A program made the position numbers and the translations under genes. Of a stretch of 61,196 nt of DNA, positions 8,229 through 16,087 are shown in pieces. The stretch comes from an uncultured Eubacteriales bacterium (lineage in GTDB: Bacteria > Bacillota > Clostridia > Christensenellales > Aristaeellaceae), in contig UQEF01000004.1 in assembly GCA_900540045.1 (NCBI GenBank), forward strand, positions 1 through 61,196, in the 5' to 3' direction. The number at the start of each line of letters is the position of its first letter. Positions within the stretch are counted from its first letter, which is position 1. The notes under the pieces are model-generated. The model was not told the DNA's origin. It ran no database searches and saw only the letters and a program-made list of their open reading frames with translations.

Positions 8229-8567
8229 TTAGAACATGCCTCCCATGCCGGGGGCCAGCTTGGCCATTTCGGCATTGCGCGTTTCCTCGGCGTTGCGAAG
8301 CGCCTCGTTCACCGCGGCCAGAATCATGTCCTGAAGCATTTCCACATCCTCCGGGTCCACGCATTCAGGCTTGATTTCCAGATGCTTGAGCTCGCGCTTG
8401 CCGCTCACCGTCACGCTGACCATGCCGCCGCCGGCCTGCGCGCTGTATTCGCGCTCGTCAAGCTCCTCCTGCGCCTTGGCCATCTGTTCCTGGAGCTTCT
8501 GCGCCTGCCGCATCAGCTGCTGCATGTTGGCGCCGCCGCCAAAACCGCCGAAATGATTCTTCGCCAT
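8229..8567 (-). CDS. YbaB/EbfC nucleoid-associated protein
   Basis: 112 residues from MAKNHFGGFGGGANMQQLMRQAQKLQEQM, the typical EbfC opening of a glycine-rich tip plus long helix; then EYSAQAGGGMVSVTVSGKRELKHLEI and an amphipathic C-terminal helix. The family forms DNA-binding dimers. The start at 8567 is chosen by family alignment, with GAGAGGA upstream; ATG 8579 is possible but too close to that site. Coupled to recR downstream. Confidence 0.95.
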   Translation of the reverse strand: MAKNHFGGFGGGANMQQLMRQAQKLQEQMAKAQEELDEREYSAQAGGGMVSVTVSGKRELKHLEIKPECVDPEDVEMLQDMILAAVNEALRNAEETRNAEMAKLAPGMGGMF

Positions 8568-8612
8568 CGGGAAAACCATCCTCTCAAAAGTAAGATTGAA
8601 AAAACCACAGAG

Positions 8613-9356
8613 TTAGTCTTTGATGCTGATGAGCTTGAGGTCCGCCGTCACACCGGTGACCCGCACGCTGGGCACGCCCTCGCCTTCACGGATGTTCACG
8701 CCTTCGGTGCGCACGCGGCCACTGATGGAGCGCAGGCTCACATCCATGGCCTCCACCGGCGCCGTGATGATCACATTGCCGGAAACGGCGGTTACATCCA
8801 CCTTCTCAAATGCGCAAGCCATGTTGTAAGTCTGCTCGCCGCTGACGCTGGTGCACTTGAGCGACTTTACGCTCAATGCGTCAAGCGCTGTATCGCCGCT
8901 GACGCTGCGTACGTTCAGGCTTTCCGCCGTCAGCTGCTCGCCGCGCATATCGCCGCCCACGGTTTTCAGGCTGGCATCGGCGGCGCAGATGCGCACGGCG
9001 TGGAGGTCTCCGCTGACGGTTTCCAGCGAAAGGCTTTTTGCACAGAGTTTTCGTGCGCTGAGCAGCCCGGACAGCGTGCTCAGGGCAATATCGCCCTTCC
9101 ATTGGCTGGGGACGCGCACGCATACCTGCAGCCACCGGCATTCCATGATGTTGAGCGAAATGCCGTACTGTGGCTGCTCCACCGTCAGGCATCCGTCCTT
9201 GACCGCGATTCGAAGGTCCTCCACACTGCTGTCGTCACCGGCAGCCATCACTTGAACCTTTTCCACTTCATCTGCAAACATTTCCAGCTGCGCCCATCCA
9301 AGATGAACGGCTATCTTCTCCAATCCTTCCGTATCAAAGCTCAGATTGCGTTCCAT
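8613..9356 (-). CDS. DUF4097-family beta-helical protein
   Basis: 247 residues made mostly of short repeated strands with recurring VSG, SGD and SGR turns (LSGLLSARKLCAKSLSLETVSGDLHAVRIC...), the right-handed beta-solenoid pattern of DUF4097 proteins. There is no signal peptide or membrane helix. The start at 9356 follows GGAGGTG. The family often sits near envelope-stress sigma or two-component genes; here it is downstream of the sigma/PrsW operon but has its own promoter. Function unknown. Confidence 0.8.
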   Translation of the reverse strand: MERNLSFDTEGLEKIAVHLGWAQLEMFADEVEKVQVMAAGDDSSVEDLRIAVKDGCLTVEQPQYGISLNIMECRWLQVCVRVPSQWKGDIALSTLSGLLSARKLCAKSLSLETVSGDLHAVRICAADASLKTVGGDMRGEQLTAESLNVRSVSGDTALDALSVKSLKCTSVSGEQTYNMACAFEKVDVTAVSGNVIITAPVEAMDVSLRSISGRVRTEGVNIREGEGVPSVRVTGVTADLKLISIKD

Positions 9357-9411
9357 AGCGCACCTCCGCTCGTTTCCTTCCTTGCGGGACAAAGAAGCCC
9401 ACACCTGTCTC

Positions 9412-9440
9412 ATCATACCGTTTTTTCAGCAAAAAAGCAA
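9412..9440 (-). promoter_or_regulatory. Sigma-A-type promoter for the DUF4097 gene
   Basis: On the minus strand TTGCTT (9440-9435), a 17-base spacer, and TATGAT (9417-9412), about 50 bases upstream of the ATG at 9356. Confidence 0.65.
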
Positions 9441-9514
9441 TACGCGCCGTAAGCCGATCCCAGGAAACAAAGGATGCGGAAACTGCCGCAAAAGGACGCG
9501 TCCCACACCCTTTG

Positions 9515-9892
9515 TCAGTGCTCGGACGGAAGATGGGAAGCATTCTCCCGTCCCATCCATTTTTGAGCATAACGTTCGATCCTTCGTTTTTTCCACCAGC
9601 GGACGAGCCGGTCAACCCCCAGCCCGGCCGGGATGCCCAGCAGAAAAAAGGCCAAGGCAATCAGGACATAATGGTTGCCGATTCCCTCGAACACAAGTGA
9701 TCCGTACGTCGCTGTATTGGTTGCCACCGTCATGCTGATTCTGCCTTTCAGCAGAAGGATCAGATGGAAGGAAAGCGCGAAACAGCATACGCCCAGCAGG
9801 ATTTTCTTGCGCCGCAGGCGCCGGGCCCGAAGCAGGGCAGCCCTGCGGAATACCTCGTTTACCTGTTCGTCCGTCGTTCGCACGTTCCTCAC
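9515..9892 (-). CDS. Small two-helix membrane protein, last gene of the sigma/PrsW operon
   Basis: 125 residues from GTG 9892, chosen because it overlaps the TGA of the PrsW-like gene (GTGA) and has an AAAGGAC site. Residues 1-30 are very basic (RRAALLRARRLRRKK), followed by membrane helices at about 31-49 and 75-93 and a basic C-terminal tail. I do not recognise a family. Its place beside an ECF sigma gene and a PrsW-like protease makes it a candidate anti-sigma factor or protease substrate, but it lacks a recognisable zinc-binding anti-sigma motif (HxxxCxxC). Confidence 0.7.
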   Translation of the reverse strand: MRNVRTTDEQVNEVFRRAALLRARRLRRKKILLGVCCFALSFHLILLLKGRISMTVATNTATYGSLVFEGIGNHYVLIALAFFLLGIPAGLGVDRLVRWWKKRRIERYAQKWMGRENASHLPSEH

Positions 9893-10515
9893 CTCGCATC
9901 GTCCTTTCCAATGACAGGCCACAGCTTCCATGCAGCAATCAGCATGGCCGGCAAGCAGTAACCCAGGATTTCGCCCGCGCCGCCGGCAGATATCAACAGA
10001 TTATACAGCGCATGTACCGTAACGGTTACGGCATAGATGCCCAGAATGCCGCTCAAGGTCTCCAGCGCCATGCGGCGGACCATGCGCACCGCCAGGATGA
10101 GCATCAGCGCGCAGGCAACATGAATCAGCGCTGAGCAGAAAGCGCGCGCGAACAGCGCAATCGTACCGACCTCACCCGCCGTGTATTGCAGGGCGATGCT
10201 TTCCATCATCGCAAAGCCCACGCCGATGCCCACGGCAACGTCGGGAAGCGCTGCATCCTCCAGCTGACAGACGAAGAGAAACAGCAAGAAGAGAATCAGC
10301 TTCAAGCCTTCCTCGACGGCCGGGCTGATGTAGAGCACAGCCGCCATGGCGTCATAGCGCACCAGTTCCGCCAGAAAGCCGCTGATGGCGCCTGCGAAAT
10401 ATGCAATCAGCATGCCGCCAAAAACAGCCGCCAGCAGCCGCCGCGCCTTTCCTTTGAGCAGGAATACAGCCAGCAGCGGCCCGCTGATGCAGGCCAGCAA
10501 CAGATCAGACCGCAT
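9889..10515 (-). CDS. PrsW-family intramembrane protease
   Basis: 208 residues with about six or seven membrane helices. PrsW motifs are visible: PAVEEGLK (Glu68, Glu69, Lys72), GFAMMES (100-106), a mid-membrane His132 (SALIHVACAL) and His168 (VHALYN). PrsW is the site-1 protease that cuts the anti-sigma factor RsiW in Bacillus subtilis, releasing an ECF sigma factor after further proteolysis. Here the gene lies in an operon with an ECF sigma gene. The start at 10515 overlaps the end of the upstream gene by 11 bases and has GGAGAGG. It is shorter than the Bacillus protein. Confidence 0.82.
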   Translation of the reverse strand: MRSDLLLACISGPLLAVFLLKGKARRLLAAVFGGMLIAYFAGAISGFLAELVRYDAMAAVLYISPAVEEGLKLILFLLFLFVCQLEDAALPDVAVGIGVGFAMMESIALQYTAGEVGTIALFARAFCSALIHVACALMLILAVRMVRRMALETLSGILGIYAVTVTVHALYNLLISAGGAGEILGYCLPAMLIAAWKLWPVIGKDDAR

Positions 10516-11263
10516 GACGAGCCTCTCCCTCCTTGCAGGCCGACACTGCGGCGTAGGCAAAAAAAACCATCATCAACAGTTGAAATCCGTAATAGATCGG
10601 TCCCTGCGTCAAAAAGGACGCGCAGTCACAAAAAACCACCATAAGCGCCCACGCCGGAACAGAAAGCCGTTTCAGACTGTCCTTGAGCGTGAAAGCCAGC
10701 TGAACAAGCGACAGCACCCATAGCAGGACGCACAGGGGAGCAAGCATACGGTACGGGCCGCCTGCAAGCACAGCTGACTCGCAGAAAACCAATAGAGCCA
10801 CCAGTGCGAAAAAAACGGTTCGTCTGGCGCGGGGCAGGTCTTTTTCCACCAGCATGGCGCTGTGCGCGGCAAGAAGCAGCATGGGAACGCCCCATAACAG
10901 ATTGTTGAACCATGCCCCGGTCCAGACCATCCATGCCACAACGTTCATAAGAGTAAAAACCGCCATCCATACCGCGAAGGGCCGCTGACGCAAACGCTGC
11001 GGATCCACGCCGGGCAAAGCGGTGTTGAACATCAGCAGAAAACCGATGTACGCTACATCGCAGGCGGAAAAAATGGCGGGAGGCTCGCCGCGGATGATTA
11101 GATGCGCCAGCCAGTAGACATCCCCAAGGAACAGGCAGGCCGCCGCTCCCGCCAGCACATAGCGTTTCGTTTGAGCCGGGCTGTGGGCATGGCAGAACAG
11201 CCGGACCGCCAGGCACGCAGCCGCAAGACAATGCAGAATTTCATAAAGAACGATTGCGCTCAT
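10505..11263 (-). CDS. Polytopic membrane protein of the sigma operon, function unknown
   Basis: 252 residues with roughly eight or nine hydrophobic helices and short loops; no catalytic motif is obvious. The start at 11263 follows AGAAAAAGGAAC and lies inside the 3' end of the 41-residue peptide gene, so the genes overlap by 23 bases. A longer GTG-initiated reading (11362) is rejected because it would read through the peptide gene in another frame. The position between sigma factor and PrsW-like protease suggests a role in sensing envelope signals, but this is inference. Confidence 0.75.
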   Translation of the reverse strand: MSAIVLYEILHCLAAACLAVRLFCHAHSPAQTKRYVLAGAAACLFLGDVYWLAHLIIRGEPPAIFSACDVAYIGFLLMFNTALPGVDPQRLRQRPFAVWMAVFTLMNVVAWMVWTGAWFNNLLWGVPMLLLAAHSAMLVEKDLPRARRTVFFALVALLVFCESAVLAGGPYRMLAPLCVLLWVLSLVQLAFTLKDSLKRLSVPAWALMVVFCDCASFLTQGPIYYGFQLLMMVFFAYAAVSACKEGEARHAV

Positions 11264-11366
11264 GTTCCTTTTTCTCCAGATGAACCGTTTTGACAAGGAC
11301 GGCAGCGACCATGCCGCACACAAATGCCAACAACGCCACCAGCACGCAGACAAGCGTTTCACTCAT
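11241..11366 (-). CDS. 41-residue single-helix membrane peptide overlapping the sigma gene
   Basis: The ATG at 11366 has AGGAGGA about 8 bases upstream and overlaps the sigma stop (ATGAGTGA). The frame gives MSETLVCVLVALLAFVCG..., one membrane helix at about residues 4-25, then a charged tail HLEKKEHERNRSL and TGA. Its good ribosome site, the stop/start overlaps on both sides and the N-out or N-in helix plus charged tail support a real small protein. It may be the anchor or anti-sigma element for the sigma factor; no family is recognised. Confidence 0.72.
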   Translation of the reverse strand: MSETLVCVLVALLAFVCGMVAAVLVKTVHLEKKEHERNRSL

Positions 11367-11937
11367 GCTCTCTTTCCTCCTGCCGGAGCCATTCCCGCAG
11401 CCGCTTTTTGCCGCGATAGGCCAGATTATCGACCCTCTTTTCGTCCATGTTCAGAGCGCTGGCCGCCTGGGCGTAGCTCAGGTTCTCCAGATACAGCATC
11501 GTAAGCACGCTGCGCTCATCCTTGGGCAGCCGCAGAAGCAGGGCCTTGAGGGCTTCGGTTTCCTCCCGGCGCCAATACACCGTCTCCACGCTGGCCTCCG
11601 TCAGATGATGCGCCTCGTCAAAGGGAACCTGAATCAGCCGCAGCTTGCGATAGCGGGAAATGGACAGATTGCGGGCGATGCGGTACAGCCACCGTTGAAA
11701 GCTTCCGCCATACCATACGCTGCGTTTCACTGCAATCACCGCAAAGGCGTCCAGCGCCATATCTTCCGCTTCCGTCAGGCTGTGCAGGAAGGTGAAGCAA
11801 AACAGCGTCAGCCGCTCCAGATACCGGTCCATGAGCTGCCGGATGGCGTCATCCTCCCCGCAAAGAAAGCGGGCGTACAATTCCTCGTCTGTGTTCAAAG
11901 ATTGCCCCGCCTCACTTTCTTTGCCTGATCCATCCAT
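11359..11937 (-). CDS. ECF-type RNA polymerase sigma factor
   Basis: 192 residues. Region 2 spans about 20-90 (ELYARFLCGEDDAIRQLMDRYLERLTLFCF, AEDMALDAFAVI, FQRWLYRIARNLSISRYRK) and region 4 about 125-185 (LLRLPKDERSVLTMLYLENLSYAQAASALNMDEKRVDNLAYRGKKRLREWL). The start is uncertain: the likely promoter puts transcription at about 11939, which would make ATG 11937 leaderless. A TTG at 11898 preceded by GAGGCGGGG gives the more usual N-terminus LNTDEELYARFL. It heads a five-gene overlapped operon containing a PrsW-like protease, so release by regulated proteolysis is likely. Confidence 0.9.
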   Translation of the reverse strand: MDGSGKESEAGQSLNTDEELYARFLCGEDDAIRQLMDRYLERLTLFCFTFLHSLTEAEDMALDAFAVIAVKRSVWYGGSFQRWLYRIARNLSISRYRKLRLIQVPFDEAHHLTEASVETVYWRREETEALKALLLRLPKDERSVLTMLYLENLSYAQAASALNMDEKRVDNLAYRGKKRLREWLRQEEREHE

Positions 11938-11945
11938 CCTTTCAC

Positions 11946-11975
11946 ATTATATCATGGAACTAAGGAAACCGACAA
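11946..11975 (-). promoter_or_regulatory. Promoter of the sigma-factor operon
   Basis: Minus-strand TATAAT (11951-11946) with TTGTCG (11975-11970) 18 bases upstream. It is close to the first possible start codon of the sigma gene. An autoregulated ECF promoter (AAC / CGTC type) was not evident. Confidence 0.55.
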
Positions 11976-12040
11976 CATTCCACGCTTCCGCGTGCATATG
12001 CCTGCCATGCGGGCGCAGGGATACCCCTCGCCCATAGGGG

Positions 12041-14719
12041 TTACATGCTGTGGCTCTTTTTCCGGGTGACGATGATCAGCAGGGCCGTGCCGCTCAGCAT
12101 TGCCAGCGCCAATGCAGGCCACAGCGGGAAGCCGTCGCCGGTTGCCGACGGCAGGGGAAGCTCCAGCGTGAGCAGGGCCTCGGCCGATACAATCTTCTGG
12201 CCTACCTGGTCCTGCACCACGCAGTAGTAGCGGTTGCCGCTGACCTGTGCGCTGCTGGTGACGCTCAGGGTATCGGAGGTGGCGCCGGGAATGGCCGTTG
12301 CAGCCGGAGCCTGCTCCCCACCCGCCTGGCCGGCAGGGATGACATACCATTGATACGCAAGCGGAGCCACGCCCCCGGAAGTCACCACGGTGAACACGGC
12401 CTCCTCGCCGTCGGGCAAGGTCTGGCTGGCAGGCGAGGAAACCAGCTTGAGCAGATCATAGGCGTTGTATACGGCGGTGTATTCCGTATCTTCGGTTACC
12501 ACCTTGATTTCAGGCGTCCAGCCGGCAAATACGTAGAAGTAGCCGTCGTCCGACGGCCTGACGGGTGTGGGACCCTCATAGTCGGGCAATACGTCATATA
12601 CATCACGGGTTACGTCCAGCCATGATCCGTCCCAGTTGCGCCAGATGACGTTGTAGGTCATATGCTCCCAGTGGGCCACGTAGGTTCTGTTGACGAAGTC
12701 GGTACGGCCGTCTTGGTCCGTGCACTGTACCGTGACCTCTGGCGTCGGCTTATCAAGGCCGATCTGCTCGCAAGTCCAGCCGGTAAAAGTATGATCCTTG
12801 CGCCAGGGGCTGATTAACGAAACGCCCTCTTGATTCCAACGATAGATCTGGGGATTGTCCGCCAGCACGACGTTATCGCCACCTGCGACGTAGGTGATGG
12901 TGCGGAAATCATCATAGGGTTGATCTTGCGTCCAAATTGCAAACAACTGAATGTTCGATTCCCCAACCTTGATCGGGGCGCCCGGGATATACCCGGCTGT
13001 CGTGCTGCTCTTATCCTCTGACCAGCCTACAAAAACGCAGCCTTTGCGCCGCGGTACCTCGTTTGGAATGGTGCCCGTATGGTTTTCTTCCACCCAAAAC
13101 GGTTGCGGCATGTTTTCCACCGTATCGTTGTCCGCGTTTTCCTCAAAGTAGACCAGTTCCATATAGTGGTAAAGAGGCAGCTCAATCTCGGTTTGCTGTT
13201 CCTGATCGGTTACAGAAACGGAGTAGCTTACCGTTTTTTTCACCTTTCCATGTCCCTGGGTATCATCCGGATCGTCCTGCCATGAGGTAGCGGTAATCTG
13301 AACATTGTCTTCCTCCGGAACATCGGCTGCCGGCATGTACAGGTGCACATAGCCGTCCTTGTCGGTCACGCCTTCGATGTAGGCTTTGCCCCTTCGGTCG
13401 GAGTAGGGCGGGACCTCCGTATAGGTGACGGTTACGCCCTCCATCGGGTTTTGCGACCCCTGTTCCAGGACGCGTACGGCTACCTGATAGAGATAATGCT
13501 GACATGGCTCCATTTTGAATTCTTTGAAGGTAAAGGAGTAGTGGAAGTCGGAGAGTTTTGCACGGAACAGCTCATAATCCGCGGACCAGACGTGTCCACC
13601 CAGCTGGAACCAGGCTTCCAGCTTGCCAAGCATATCGATTTCGCCCTGCAGGCAGGAAAGCTCCTTGCAGACGTGCCATACATTGGGATTGGAAGGCTTT
13701 ACCTCCAGCAGGGGATTGGGATCTCTGCCGCCCTCGTCTCCCGTGAGCTCGGCCGAAACGCAAACGCCCTCGGCAATGTCACATCCCAGGCCGGCAACGG
13801 AAAGCACATCAATGGAGGGGCCAAAGGTCAGGTCCACTTCAAAATCACCCTCGGCGATGATCTCCTCCACGTTTAGCTTGGGTTTTTCGGACAGGCTGCT
13901 GAAGCTCGGCGATTGGAAAATCCCGCCCCTTGCGGTAAAGCCGGCCTTGCCGCCCGTCAGGTCAAAGCTTACTTTCGTGTCGCCCTCGGTAAACAGCCCA
14001 AGCCCCACGCCCACTTCCAGCCCAATGCCGGGAACGCCTACAATCGGGAGCTTTGCAATAGGAATCTCCTGGGCGAAGTTATCGCTGACTTCGACGACGG
14101 CGTCTTGCAGATTATAGCTCACCCACATTTCCAGTTCGATGGAGATACCGTTGTAGGTTAATTTGATGTGGAAGGCACCGTTTAGTTTGCTTTTGAATGT
14201 GAGCGTACCGGCAGGGTTGGAAAAGCTGAAGTCATCATAATTGAAGGGAAAGGTTTTGTCGACTTTTATACCGATTTTGGTAAAAAGGTATTCCGACTCC
14301 AGCTTCTCCGGGCTGCACGCAAAGACGATGCGGTCCGGCTGGGTCGTAACCTGGGTGGGCAGGAAGAAATAGGCTTCCTGGTTGGCCGGGTCAATGAAGG
14401 CCACCGGCGTGCCGGGCGCGATGCCGAGCGCTTCGCTGGTGGGGTTGTAGAGGGTGTAGGAGGTCTTGTCCTCCGCGGCGACGATGCGCATGCCGGAATC
14501 CGCGTAAAGGATGACGGAGCCTTCCTGCATGACGACGAAATTGTCGTCATCAGTGCCTTCGGCAGGGTCCAGATCCAGATCGATATACAGCGGATGGTCG
14601 TCATAGAGCCTCTTGTCCTCAAGTACGACGCCTTCTTCGCCGGCAGCCGGTTGGATGCCCAGGCCAAGCGCGAGGGCAAGCATAAGCAGCAGTGACAGAA
14701 TCCTTCTACGCATCGTCAT
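12041..14719 (-). CDS. Large secreted surface protein with beta-grasp repeats and C-terminal membrane anchor
   Basis: 892 residues. A signal peptide (MTMRRRILSLLLMLALALG..., cut near AAG at about 28) is followed by a long beta-rich region (30-420) of no recognised family. A CNA-B/Ig-like domain follows (about 420-510, VTVTYTEVPPYSDRRGKAYIEGVTDKDGYV). Then come two or three InlB B-repeat-like units (FVGWSEDKSS, FTGWTCEQIG, FAGWTPEI, each after a hydrophobic-aromatic pattern), an Ig-like domain (about 780-850), and a C-terminal helix with a basic tail (ALAMLSGTALLIIVTRKKSHSM). The segment before it reads PSATGDGF, resembling the TGD sorting signals of clostridial surface proteins but not a canonical LPxTG. 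Likely a cell-surface adhesin. Start from ATG 14719 with GGTGA upstream. Confidence 0.78.
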   Translation of the reverse strand: MTMRRRILSLLLMLALALGLGIQPAAGEEGVVLEDKRLYDDHPLYIDLDLDPAEGTDDDNFVVMQEGSVILYADSGMRIVAAEDKTSYTLYNPTSEALGIAPGTPVAFIDPANQEAYFFLPTQVTTQPDRIVFACSPEKLESEYLFTKIGIKVDKTFPFNYDDFSFSNPAGTLTFKSKLNGAFHIKLTYNGISIELEMWVSYNLQDAVVEVSDNFAQEIPIAKLPIVGVPGIGLEVGVGLGLFTEGDTKVSFDLTGGKAGFTARGGIFQSPSFSSLSEKPKLNVEEIIAEGDFEVDLTFGPSIDVLSVAGLGCDIAEGVCVSAELTGDEGGRDPNPLLEVKPSNPNVWHVCKELSCLQGEIDMLGKLEAWFQLGGHVWSADYELFRAKLSDFHYSFTFKEFKMEPCQHYLYQVAVRVLEQGSQNPMEGVTVTYTEVPPYSDRRGKAYIEGVTDKDGYVHLYMPAADVPEEDNVQITATSWQDDPDDTQGHGKVKKTVSYSVSVTDQEQQTEIELPLYHYMELVYFEENADNDTVENMPQPFWVEENHTGTIPNEVPRRKGCVFVGWSEDKSSTTAGYIPGAPIKVGESNIQLFAIWTQDQPYDDFRTITYVAGGDNVVLADNPQIYRWNQEGVSLISPWRKDHTFTGWTCEQIGLDKPTPEVTVQCTDQDGRTDFVNRTYVAHWEHMTYNVIWRNWDGSWLDVTRDVYDVLPDYEGPTPVRPSDDGYFYVFAGWTPEIKVVTEDTEYTAVYNAYDLLKLVSSPASQTLPDGEEAVFTVVTSGGVAPLAYQWYVIPAGQAGGEQAPAATAIPGATSDTLSVTSSAQVSGNRYYCVVQDQVGQKIVSAEALLTLELPLPSATGDGFPLWPALALAMLSGTALLIIVTRKKSHSM

Positions 14720-14730
14720 CGTTTTTCACC

Positions 14731-14750
14731 GGCGCGTGCGCACACGCGCC
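14731..14750 (-). other. Hairpin next to the ribosome site of the surface protein gene
   Basis: Perfect 8-base stem GGCGCGTG (14731-14738) / CACGCGCC (14743-14750). On the minus strand it ends immediately before the GGTGA site and start codon, with no T tract, so it may affect message stability or initiation rather than terminate. Confidence 0.4.
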
Positions 14751-14838
14751 CCCCGCGGGTCCTTCCTTCATAGGTTTTCGCAGTCATGGAAAGGGATCTG
14801 CCTTCAAATCATTCGGCCGTGCCTGAGGTAACGCAAAC

Positions 14839-14872
14839 GTTTCCGGCCAGCGCCGAGGCTGGCCGGAAACGC
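14839..14872 (-). terminator. Terminator after the three-gene secreted-protein operon
   Basis: Perfect 14-base stem 14839-14852 (CGTTTCCGGCCAGC) / 14859-14872 with a six-base loop, 8 bases past the stop at 14881. The minus strand continues TTTGCG. Confidence 0.75.
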
Positions 14873-14880
14873 GTCAGATG

Positions 14881-15435
14881 TCATTCCGCCTGCGATTCAT
14901 CGGTGGAAAATTCAATCCCGTACAGCAGGGAGCGGGCGAAATCATCATCCGCGTCCGTCTGCTCGGAATAGTCGTCATGGTACTGAATCAGCTCCACGAA
15001 GTAGCCTTCATAGATGGTGAAGAGAGAATCGATGTCGGATTCGTCATTGGAGCTGACAAACAGGTAGAGGTTGCCCTCCGGTGAGGTTTCGGTGGCGAAG
15101 GTGGGATTTTCGTACTGCTCTCCGGCGATGGAGCGCAGCTCGTCAAGTTCTTCCTCGCTAAGGTCGGCCATGGACCTGCCCACATACAGCTCTGAGGGCG
15201 CGATGCTGATGACCACGTCGGCATGCTCGTCGCTGTGTACGGTCGCGCGGACCACGCCCGTGGGTACGTCCTCATCAAAGACGACTTCCAGAGCGCTGTC
15301 GCAGGTCAGGGTGATGGTAACCGGGCTGTCCGGCTGGGTCAGGGGAATGGTGGTTTCTACCGTTGCAATCTCGGCACAGGCCAGGCCGGTGATCATCAGG
15401 GCAGCCATCGTCAAACAAATCAGCTTTTTCATCAT
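14881..15435 (-). CDS. Small secreted acidic protein, unknown function
   Basis: 184 residues. A signal peptide MMKKLICLTMAALMITGLACA is probably cut after ACA; the cysteine is not in a good lipobox because Gly is at -3. The mature part is acidic, with a beta-rich first half (PVTITLTCDSALEVVFDED) and a helical SMADLSEEELDELRSIAGEQYEN segment. No family is recognised. Its ATG shares one base with the stop of the SH3 gene (TGATG), so it is coupled to the SH3 and protease-inhibitor genes. Confidence 0.75.
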   Translation of the reverse strand: MMKKLICLTMAALMITGLACAEIATVETTIPLTQPDSPVTITLTCDSALEVVFDEDVPTGVVRATVHSDEHADVVISIAPSELYVGRSMADLSEEELDELRSIAGEQYENPTFATETSPEGNLYLFVSSNDESDIDSLFTIYEGYFVELIQYHDDYSEQTDADDDFARSLLYGIEFSTDESQAE

Positions 15436-16025
15436 CAGGATTCCTCCCCGCCTACGCTAAGAATCGTCAGGAACTGCTTCATCATAAATCCGCAGATGTT
15501 GCGCGAGGTATCGTACACCTGGCACCAGGTGCCATTGTCCGCGATCACCTGCAGCATGTCTCCGGCATAGTACACCTCATGAACGGAGGTGGACTTGGAA
15601 GGGGCCCAGCGCATGTTGACATAGCCCGAGGGATTGGAGGGCTTGACCGTCGCGGTGTAATACGCGGGAGTAAAGCCTTTGTAGGAAATGGCCGTGGAGG
15701 ACGACGAACCGCCGCCACTGCCGCCGCTGCCGCCGCTGGCGGGGCGGGTGCCGCTGAGGTAGCGCGTCATCACAAAGCCCATCAGACCGTTGTATTCGAC
15801 ACGTGCCCATGCATCGCCGGCCAGAAATTCATAAACCGTAACCTCGGCGCGGTAGGGGATGCTGGCGATGATGTTGTCTCCCATGGTGCAGTCGCTGCGC
15901 ATGTTCAGCGACTTTTTATTGGCCGTATCCACATAGAAGATGTTCGTGCCGCCCAGGGCGATCACAGGGGTGCACATAACGGCCGCCATGACAAGAGCGA
16001 TCAGGGAAAGCCATTTTCTTTTCAT
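15435..16025 (-). CDS. Secreted protein with two SH3b domains
   Basis: 196 residues: signal peptide (1-24, VMAAVMCTPVIALGG), SH3b domain 1 (about 33-90, LNMRSDCTMGDNIIASIP..., MGFVMTRYL), a Gly/Ser-rich linker (95-112), and SH3b domain 2 (about 125-190, VNMRWAPSKS..., CGFMMKQFL). The domains are the same type as those of the 1402-residue SpoIID protein in this window. SH3b domains usually bind peptidoglycan peptides. It is the middle gene of the secreted cassette; the start at 16025 has GGAGAG upstream. Confidence 0.85.
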   Translation of the reverse strand: MKRKWLSLIALVMAAVMCTPVIALGGTNIFYVDTANKKSLNMRSDCTMGDNIIASIPYRAEVTVYEFLAGDAWARVEYNGLMGFVMTRYLSGTRPASGGSGGSGGGSSSSTAISYKGFTPAYYTATVKPSNPSGYVNMRWAPSKSTSVHEVYYAGDMLQVIADNGTWCQVYDTSRNICGFMMKQFLTILSVGGEES

Positions 16026-16087
16026 TGTATCCGCTCTCCTTCATATTCGTTGGGAAGTTGGACGGATGGCATGGAGCCATCCATTTG

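Noticed and set aside
10505..11362. GTG-initiated 285-residue form of the polytopic membrane protein
   Set aside because: The first 33 residues would be read in another frame over the 41-residue peptide gene; ATG 11263 has the better ribosome site.
12023..12041. Short inverted repeat ACCCCT / AGGGGT after the sigma operon side of the surface protein gene
   Set aside because: Only six base pairs, overlaps the stop codon and lacks a T tract.
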